Positions 14,297-18,021 of a DNA stretch of 18,021 nt are shown here, one piece after another; the stretch's first letter is position 1, and each line of letters begins with the position of its first letter. The notes under the pieces are model-generated. The model did not search any database. It was not told the origin of the DNA and was given only the letters and a program-made list of their open reading frames with translations. The translations under genes and the position numbers were made by a program. The stretch comes from DASUHT01 sp038230835 (GTDB lineage: Bacteria; Actinomycetota; Thermoleophilia; Gaiellales; JAICJC01), in the NCBI GenBank assembly GCA_038230835.1, contig JBBRMM010000034.1, forward strand, positions 1-18,021, in the 5' to 3' direction.

Positions 14297-14312
14297 TCGC
14301 GGGATCGTTTCG
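14265..14312. repeat. Inverted repeat at the MFS truncation point
   Basis: CGAAACGA (14265-14272) is complementary to TCGTTTCG (14305-14312). An alternative inner pairing, CGACT (14270-14274) with AGTCG (14295-14299), is also possible. It begins within about 10 bp of where transporter homology ends, so it may be the border of an inserted or deleted segment. Confidence 0.45.
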
Positions 14313-14706
14313 GGACGCACGACCGGTCTCAGCTCCGCCTTGTGCACCGAGTAGAGCGTGAGCGTTGACCAGGACCGCGTGCCCCCACCGCAAAAGTCGG
14401 GGCAAGCAATCGCCACGAGGACTGGCGGGAGCGCTTGGTACCCGGCAGACCATCGCGGGGGCGCGGCGGCGCCCTTTCCAACCCGCCGGGTTTGAGATGC
14501 GCCTCCTTCGCGCCGCCCCGGTTGTTCGATCCTGGGGTAGGCAACGGTCGACGTACTTGCCGACGTGCACCTCGTCCCGCGGTTAAGAGCTCGCGCTAAG
14601 CCGACGTTGCGCTGAAGCTGGCCGACAGTCCAGCCCGGATTCGCAGAAGCAGCCGCGACGATCTTCGCGGCACGTGCGGCGCGCTCGGCATCCCGCGAGC
14701 GGTTAA
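14313..14706. other. Scrambled stretch without a recognisable gene
   Basis: Frames are open on both strands. One minus-strand segment around 14600-14720, containing DAERAARAAKIVAAASANPG then WTVGQLQRNVGLA, reads like a helix-turn-helix fragment, but the frame is lost on both sides and no start or Shine-Dalgarno is visible. Probably decayed coding DNA. Confidence 0.35.
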
Positions 14707-14895
14707 TTTGCGGGACTCGAAAGCGAGGTCTCGCGAAGCCGCCGCTCGCTGGTTGTCCCTGGTCAGTCCGGGCGCGGTACCACAAACGACCTCTACGAGC
14801 GCGACGTCACGCCCCGCCGCGAGCAAGAAAAGCGCGCGCTTGAGGCGCAGCGGGAACTCGACGAGCTAAACAAGCGACGGAAGCCAGCCCAATGA
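14707..14895 (+). pseudogene. C-terminal fragment of an unidentified charged, helical protein
   Basis: After an in-frame TAA at 14704, the plus strand is open to a TGA at 14893-14895. The last part, NDLYERDVTPRREQEKRALE then AQRELDELNKRRKPAQ, is highly charged with coiled-coil character, like a genuine protein C-terminus. There is no start codon in good context. The stop overlaps the ATG of the following remnant (ATGA). The parent family is not identified. Confidence 0.35.
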
Positions 14896-15150
14896 CACGG
14901 TTCGGCGCCTGGTCGACCGTGCGGCTGCCACAGGCACCTCGTAACGATCGGCTCGCGCTCTTCGTCGCCGGCGAGGACGCCAACGCAACGCAAGTCGCGA
15001 CAAGCCTGGGCGAAGCATCAGGTTTGGGCCGTCGACACCGGTAGTCTGCGGGACGGTGTGCTCGCCAGAGCCCGGCTCGGCCTATCTACAACCGGCCCAC
15101 GCGACCCGAGACGAAGCAGCCTCAAGCTAAAAAGCGCGAGCGACTGCTGA
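14892..15150 (+). pseudogene. Remnant resembling an F420-dependent NADP reductase (Fno-like), C-terminal part
   Basis: Three successive frames together recreate the C-terminal pattern of the NADPH-dependent F420 reductase / coenzyme F420-dependent NADP oxidoreductase family: RLALFVAGEDANATQVATSL (frame one, from the ATG at 14892), AVDTGSLRDG (frame two, from about 15028), then RQSPARPIYNRP (frame three, about 15070-15105). In intact relatives these blocks run as VAGDDA, then VD-GSL, then W-x-x-P-x-x-PIYN. At least two frameshifts are needed and the Rossmann N-terminus with the NADP-binding glycine motif is absent, so it cannot be functional. The family call is by motif order only. Confidence 0.5.
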
Positions 15151-15239
15151 GGGATTGGTTGACCCAGGGACGCTTCCGGCCAGGCAGACAGCGGCGCTGG
15201 CCAAAATCAGCTTGTCGTCCCGTTTGACATCTTCCACGT

Positions 15240-15434
15240 TCACACCGGGGTCTCGGAGTCACCGTGCACGTCGCGCGCCTTCTCAGGTGACGCGGTCGGT
15301 GTTGGCGCATCCGGGTGCGGTGGGCCGTCCGGCTGCGTGGGTTGCTCTGGCACAGCGGGTGGCTGAGGCGTCTCTGGCCCGTCAGACTCCGGACGGTTAC
15401 CTTGCTCGTTCGGGGGATCGGGATACGTCGGCAT
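15240..15434 (-). CDS. Proline-rich 64-aa protein
   Basis: It starts MPTYPDPPNEQGNRPESDGP; 19 of the 64 residues are proline, with many Glu, Asp, Gln and Thr. No signal peptide or hydrophobic helix is present, so it is predicted to be cytoplasmic and disordered. An AGGAG Shine-Dalgarno 8 nt before the ATG at 15434 makes it a credible gene despite low complexity. No family is recognised. It is divergent from the small membrane protein gene at 15552. Confidence 0.5.
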   Translation of the reverse strand: MPTYPDPPNEQGNRPESDGPETPQPPAVPEQPTQPDGPPHPDAPTPTASPEKARDVHGDSETPV

Positions 15435-15538
15435 GAGCAGCGCTCCTAGATCGACAGTAAGACACGCTCGATACCCACCGTCAGCGCCGCCCAACCCTCC
15501 AGGTGGGGGTCAGCAAGGTTCTCGGTGCGGTCTCGGGG

Positions 15539-15544
15539 TAGGCT
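15539..15544 (+). promoter_or_regulatory. Leaderless -10 element (TAGGCT)
   Basis: TAGGCT ends 7 nt before the ATG at 15552. No Shine-Dalgarno is present. Confidence 0.5.
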
Positions 15545-15551
15545 GCAACGT

Positions 15552-15950
15552 ATGGATGAGCCTGATCTGGTAGAGCGAAGCGGCGCGAGACCACCCGGCA
15601 TGGGCGAAAGGCATCTCCGCCAGCGTCGCCACGCCACGTTCATGATCGCCGGTGCCGCCGTCGGGGTGGTTGGTGGGGCGCTGGTGGTGACTCTGGGAGG
15701 CTGGTGGCACGCAGGCGCGGCGGCCGTGATCGGCATCCCGGGGCTGCTCGCAGCCGCGGGAGTGGTGGTCGCAGGGCTGTTGTCGTTCACACCCGAGGTC
15801 GAAGACACCGACGCCGCTGTGCGCGACCGCGCCGTGCTCGCCGGCGAAACCTCGATACCAGCCGACTCGGCCGCCACCAGCCGCGACGGGCAACTACCAG
15901 ACTCATCCGTAAAGCCCACACACGCCCCGCCCGACCAGCCAAACCGATAG
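15552..15950 (+). CDS. Small two-helix membrane protein
   Basis: A 132-aa protein. An N-terminal charged region (MDEPDLVERSG through RQRRHATFM) is followed by two hydrophobic segments, IAGAAVGVVGGALVVTLGGW (about 31-50) and AAAVIGIPGLLAAAGVVVAG (about 56-75), then a hydrophilic tail of about 55 residues rich in Asp, Ser and Pro. The positive-inside rule predicts both termini in the cytoplasm. The ATG at 15552 is chosen because a TANNNT box lies 7 nt upstream. No family is recognised and no partner gene is obvious. Confidence 0.6.
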   Translation: MDEPDLVERSGARPPGMGERHLRQRRHATFMIAGAAVGVVGGALVVTLGGWWHAGAAAVIGIPGLLAAAGVVVAGLLSFTPEVEDTDAAVRDRAVLAGETSIPADSAATSRDGQLPDSSVKPTHAPPDQPNR

Positions 15951-16283
15951 CCCCACAGCCACGCTGGCGCTCAGCGCGGGTCGTCCAATCGTCGCGATGA
16001 GGGTCGCGGGCCGCATTCAGCGTGCGTCCGTGCTGGGATCAGATGGCATCGAGACACTGTGTCCCGACCCCGTCATCGGCGGATTGCGAGCAGCGCGGCC
16101 ACCGCGGCCAATCACACTGAGTCGTATCCACCTCGACCTCCCACCGCTGCGCAAGCGTGAGTCGCGAACTACCAGCGGGGAGCGGCCGTTAGCGGCGGAT
16201 GAATGCAACGGGTCGCGCCGCTCGGCGTGGCCGTTTGCCGCAGCGGATGACCTCGGGGGGTTCCGACCGGGCATGTCTGCTCG
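15951..16283. other. Intergenic stretch with an imperfect direct repeat
   Basis: No convincing gene. A 100-codon plus-strand frame (15997-16299) runs over the next gene's promoter and start and looks spurious. An imperfect direct repeat, GGCCGTT-AGC-GGCGGATGA (16184-16202) and a similar copy at 16229-16250, sits 35-100 bp upstream of the following promoter and could be a regulator site. Confidence 0.4.
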
Positions 16284-16289
16284 TAGACT
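16284..16289 (+). promoter_or_regulatory. Leaderless -10 element (TAGACT)
   Basis: TAGACT ends 6 nt before the ATG at 16296. A -35 candidate TTCCGA at 16261-16266 gives a 17-nt spacer. Confidence 0.55.
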
Positions 16290-16295
16290 CGGGGC

Positions 16296-16547
16296 ATGAA
16301 CTCTAACGATCGCCTTCTCTCCGTGGCCGCCGTTGTTCTCGGCGCTGTGTTCGTTGGCATCGCCATCATGTATTGGACGGTGCCGCCCAAGTCGCTACCT
16401 GGCCCGTCGTTCCTCGGCCACCAGAGCGGCGTGTCGGCTGTCCATGTCAAACACGGCATCGCCTCGTTCCTGCTGGGCGTGGGGTGCTTCGCATTCGCGT
16501 GGTTCCGCTTGGGCCCCAAAAAGAGCGCCATCTCTCCGTCGTCATAG
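16296..16547 (+). CDS. Conserved small membrane protein (83 aa)
   Basis: Two transmembrane helices: LLSVAAVVLGAVFVGIAIMY (about 7-26) and HGIASFLLGVGCFAFAWFRL (about 53-72). Between them is a loop with the pattern WTVPPKSLPGPSFLGHQSG followed by HVKHGIASFLLGV. A Pro/Gly-rich loop ending in a His-x-Lys-His-Gly-Ile-Ala motif recurs, from memory, in uncharacterised small membrane proteins of actinobacteria. No function is known. The start is fixed by the -10 box 6 nt upstream. Confidence 0.7.
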   Translation: MNSNDRLLSVAAVVLGAVFVGIAIMYWTVPPKSLPGPSFLGHQSGVSAVHVKHGIASFLLGVGCFAFAWFRLGPKKSAISPSS

Positions 16548-16643
16548 CGGGGTGGGGCGTCGCGGAGTGGCGGGCGTGGTACTGGGGTGGTTACAGCGAA
16601 GCGACGCTGCGTTGTGCGAGATGCGACGCTCCCGCCCTTGGTC

Positions 16644-16669
16644 GGCCGCGCCCTCGTGCGAGCGCGGCC
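16644..16669. terminator. Hairpin between convergent small genes
   Basis: GGCCGCGC (16644-16651) pairs with GCGCGGCC (16662-16669) around a 10-nt loop. It directly abuts the stop of the minus-strand 62-aa gene and lies about 100 bp after the plus-strand membrane gene. Confidence 0.55.
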
Positions 16670-16858
16670 TTACTCGGCGAGGCTGAGCTTGTTGATCGCC
16701 CACCGCGACTCGCCGCCGGGGTTCGCTGGGCGGTCGGCGGTGTGCTGCACAAACGCGATCCGGGTGCCGTCGTCGCCGGTCGTGATCTCAACGACTGTCC
16801 CTTCGTCGCCGAGGTCGGTCTCGACCACGTCGCCAGTGACGAGTTCTCGGTCAGGCAC
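16670..16858 (-). CDS. Small predicted beta-barrel protein (62 aa)
   Basis: It starts MPDRELVTGDVVETDLGDEG and continues TVVEITTGDDGTRIAFVQHT, ending WAINKLSLAE. Alternating hydrophobic strands with turns at GDEG and TGDDG suggest a small SH3/KOW-like beta barrel of cytoplasmic type. I recognise no named family. The GTG start at 16858 is supported by a TAGACT box 7 nt upstream and the absence of a Shine-Dalgarno. It is convergent with the 83-aa membrane protein gene, which uses the same -10 hexamer. Confidence 0.6.
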   Translation of the reverse strand: MPDRELVTGDVVETDLGDEGTVVEITTGDDGTRIAFVQHTADRPANPGGESRWAINKLSLAE

Positions 16859-16865
16859 GCGGCCG

Positions 16866-16871
16866 AGTCTA
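16866..16871 (-). promoter_or_regulatory. Leaderless -10 element (TAGACT)
   Basis: TAGACT on the minus strand ends 7 nt before the GTG at 16858 and is identical to the -10 hexamer of the convergent gene at 16296. Confidence 0.5.
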
Positions 16872-16900
16872 GCGTGGTGGGCACCGCGCGGGGACAGGGC

Positions 16901-16939
16901 AGGCCGGCGTCCGCAGGCAGGTGGCGCGGACGCCGGCCT
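16901..16939. terminator. Perfect 14-bp hairpin with 11-nt loop (hairpin 1)
   Basis: AGGCCGGCGTCCGC (16901-16914) pairs perfectly with 16926-16939 around an 11-nt loop. It is the second of two hairpins downstream of the micro-operon on the minus strand, and also lies about 30 nt upstream of the promoter of the 62-aa gene. Confidence 0.6.
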
Positions 16940-16987
16940 AGTCGTAGGTATCCGCCCCGAGCATTGAGAGGAGATGGAGGCGGGTGT

Positions 16988-17026
16988 TGGCGGCGCGGCC
17001 TCGGAGGGGGTCAGGCCGCGCCGCCA
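16988..17026. terminator. Perfect 14-bp hairpin with 11-nt loop (hairpin 2)
   Basis: TGGCGGCGCGGCCT (16988-17001) pairs perfectly with 17013-17026 around an 11-nt loop. It lies 11 nt after the stop of the 58-aa gene on the minus strand. Stem and loop lengths match hairpin 1 exactly although the sequences differ. Confidence 0.65.
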
Positions 17027-17037
17027 GTCTCGCCGGG

Positions 17038-17214
17038 TTAGCCGGTTGGGACGGGTGTCAGGTGCGGCACGGCGAGGTCTGATTGCGACGCTCGACCATG
17101 AGCCGCCGCGAGTCCCGGTTGTGCCACGGCCTGATCACCGAAGATGTCGCCCATCCCATAGAACAGGTGGGCGAGCGCATCCCGTTCCAGGTCGAGCGTC
17201 GTTCCGGTGGTCAT
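17038..17214 (-). CDS. Hypothetical protein (58 aa), second gene of a micro-operon
   Basis: It starts MTTGTTLDLERDALAHLFYG and continues MGDIFGDQAVAQPGLAAAHG. The N-terminal half is an amphipathic helix candidate; the C-terminal half is Ala/Pro/Ser-rich. No family is recognised. Its ATG overlaps the stop of the 32-aa gene by 4 nt (ATGA), the best evidence that both are translated. A strong hairpin follows the stop by 11 nt. Tiny coupled genes of this sort are common in phages and integrative elements, but nothing else here proves such an origin. Confidence 0.5.
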   Translation of the reverse strand: MTTGTTLDLERDALAHLFYGMGDIFGDQAVAQPGLAAAHGRASQSDLAVPHLTPVPTG

Positions 17215-17309
17215 TCGCCGGCCGCGCTTTCTGTGAACTGCGCGACCGGCGCCCACTGCTGGCGGTACTCGCGGGCCGCTATGCGATCAGCGTCGGTACT
17301 GGTAGCCAT
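17211..17309 (-). CDS. Hypothetical protein (32 aa), first gene of a micro-operon
   Basis: The translation starts MATSTDADRIAAREYRQQWA and ends PVAQFTESAAGE; charged, helical, with no membrane segment. An excellent Shine-Dalgarno, AAGGAG, lies about 7 nt before the ATG at 17309, inside an A-rich tract unusual for this region. The stop overlaps the next start (ATGA). No family is recognised. The leader just upstream is predicted to fold. Confidence 0.55.
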   Translation of the reverse strand: MATSTDADRIAAREYRQQWAPVAQFTESAAGE

Positions 17310-17327
17310 GTAGGCTCCTTTTTGTCT

Positions 17328-17369
17328 GACCGGCTGCCGTCTTTTCTAGACGGGGGATGGCGGCCGGTC
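17328..17369 (-). promoter_or_regulatory. Predicted stem-loop in the micro-operon leader
   Basis: GACCGG (17328-17333) pairs with CCGGTC (17364-17369), enclosing a second stem CCGTC/GACGG (17337-17341 and 17349-17353) with a 7-nt loop. On the minus strand it ends about 10 nt before the Shine-Dalgarno of the 32-aa gene. It could be a translational control element, or a terminator of the decayed gene upstream. A further 6-bp hairpin, CCCCGC/GCGGGG, lies at 17376-17395. Confidence 0.35.
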
Positions 17370-17449
17370 GGGCGTCCCCGCTGAACTCCGCGGGGCACCG
17401 CTGACTCTACACCCACCCCACCACGAGCGCCACGAGCGCGGCCGACGCG

Positions 17450-17845
17450 GGCTGAGGCGGCCGCGGCCACGTGCAGGGCGAGCGCTATCAGGTTGCCATG
17501 ACTGGCGACGGCGACCGTCTCCTCAGCGTGCCGATCCGCCAACTCGGCGAGCACGCGTCGCACACGCCGCTGCGCCTGGGCCGATGGACTCGCCGCCCGG
17601 CAGCCGGAACGCGAAGTCCTGCTAGGTTCGGTGCACTGGTCGCGCCAGTCGGGCAGTGCGTCGGGTGAGAGGAGTCGCTCGCGCAGGTCGGGCACGATGG
17701 TGATGTCCAGCGACAGCCGCCGGGCGAGCGGAGTAGACGGCGCTCACCGCTTCGGAGGATAGTTCGTCTGCCAGTCGCTCGGCCTGCTCATAGCCCAGCG
17801 GACTCAGCGGCCGGTCGTCCTCCTCGGTAGACGGTCGTAGTGGCT
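17450..17845 (-). pseudogene. Decayed histidine phosphatase (phosphoglycerate mutase-like)
   Basis: Pieces of a histidine phosphatase superfamily protein appear in order but in changing frames. An opening like LATTTVY (near 17845) is followed directly by EEDDRPLSPLGYEQAERLAD then ELSSEAVSAVYSA (about 17826-17730), with the catalytic LVRHGE region between them deleted. Then come LSLDITIVPDLRERLLSPDA (about 17715-17650), DFAFRLPGGES (about 17620-17590), and QAQRRVRRVLAELADRHAEE followed by VAVASHGNLIALAL with the second conserved His (about 17575-17475). At least three frameshifts and loss of the phospho-accepting His make it inactive. The sequence past 17450 is not homologous. Confidence 0.75.
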
Positions 17846-17850
17846 AGGAT
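17845..17850 (+). promoter_or_regulatory. Possible leaderless -10 element (TAGGAT)
   Basis: TAGGAT ends 8 nt before the GTG at 17859, slightly longer than the usual 6-7 nt spacing seen elsewhere in the window. Confidence 0.35.
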
Positions 17851-17858
17851 GGTTCGTC

Positions 17859-18021
17859 GTGAGCGGGTTCTCGCAGCGGTTGATCGAGCGGTCCGGCTAC
17901 GAGGCGACGGGGTTCGCCGAGGTGTACGACGAGCACCGCCCCAGCCCCCCAAGCGTTGTGCGGGAGGTGCTTGTGCGTTGCGCCGGCGCCGGGCGGCCGC
18001 GGCTGGTGATCGACCTGGGCA
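17859..18021 (+). CDS. Class I SAM-dependent methyltransferase, N-terminal part (runs off window)
   Basis: Fifty-four residues are visible. GFAEVYDEHRPSPPSVVREV, then a helix, then PRLVIDLG at the window edge. The YD-x-x-RP-x-x-P start followed by VIDLG, the beginning of the SAM-binding motif I, is typical of small-molecule methyltransferases of the Methyltransf_11/25 type. The substrate cannot be told. The start is taken as GTG 17859 because a TANNNT box lies 8 nt upstream and no Shine-Dalgarno is visible. It is divergent from the decayed histidine phosphatase. Confidence 0.75.
   Translation, partial: MSGFSQRLIERSGYEATGFAEVYDEHRPSPPSVVREVLVRCAGAGRPRLVIDLG

Noticed and set aside
15224..15229. 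Perfect TTGACA -35 hexamer on the plus strand
   Set aside because: No -10-like sequence lies 16-19 nt downstream and no gene follows on that strand for over 300 bp.
15997..16299. 100-codon plus-strand frame upstream of the 83-aa membrane protein
   Set aside because: It lacks start signals, covers the next gene's promoter and start codon, and has no recognisable sequence.
16938..16964. An eight-codon minus-strand ORF (MLGADTYD) between the two 14-bp hairpins
   Set aside because: It has no Shine-Dalgarno or -10 box, and an ORF this short is expected by chance.
16974..17384. 136-codon plus-strand frame with GAGAGGAG directly before its ATG
   Set aside because: The Shine-Dalgarno has no spacing from the ATG, the translation is Arg-rich without domains, and the opposite strand holds two coupled small genes with proper signals.

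Overview
The window is high-GC DNA most consistent with an Actinomycetota bacterium, perhaps a Thermoleophilia-like lineage. That placement is inference, from the GC-rich codons, a CtpE-type cation ATPase, DUF11 and PD40 exported proteins, and many genes that look leaderless: a TANNNT -10 hexamer ends 6-8 nt before the start codon at about eight genes. Other genes have clear Shine-Dalgarno sequences, so both start modes are used.

The left part (1-10620) is an ordinary, mostly intact chromosome. It opens with the end of an IS3-family insertion sequence that stops about 25 bp before two tandem, paralogous, secreted six-cysteine DUF11 proteins. A strong hairpin separates these from a small convergent secreted protein. 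Next come an exported LamG-fold protein, a membrane protein with an Ala/Glu/Pro-rich domain, a glutamyl-Q tRNA(Asp) synthetase carrying an apparent one-base frameshift, a divergent CtpE-like P-type ATPase, an ABC-2 exporter (ATPase and permease overlapping by 11 nt), an overlapping GNAT/Rid pair, and tRNA-Glu(CTC) with its own promoter and terminator.

Right of the tRNA (about 10650-15150) the character changes to a graveyard of accessory DNA. It holds a broken ParB-type DNA methylase fused in frame to a piece of a PD40 protein, an ICMT-like methyltransferase with an abnormal tail preceded by a 31-aa membrane peptide, a 30-residue scrap of an IS256 transposase next to a 10-bp tandem repeat, an MFS exporter cut off after about nine helices, and a frameshifted remnant that resembles an F420-dependent NADP reductase. 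Several pieces use codons unlike the left part. The simplest reading is repeated insertion and deletion next to a tRNA attachment site. No integrase is visible.

The right end (15240-18021) carries small genes: a proline-rich peptide, two small membrane proteins, a 62-aa predicted beta protein, and a two-gene micro-operon (32 and 58 aa) with a structured leader and two matched 14-bp hairpins downstream. It ends with a decayed histidine phosphatase and the start of a SAM-dependent methyltransferase. The best candidates for something undescribed are the micro-operon with its paired hairpins, the paired six-cysteine secreted proteins, and the uniform leaderless promoter architecture. No complete defence or CRISPR system is present.
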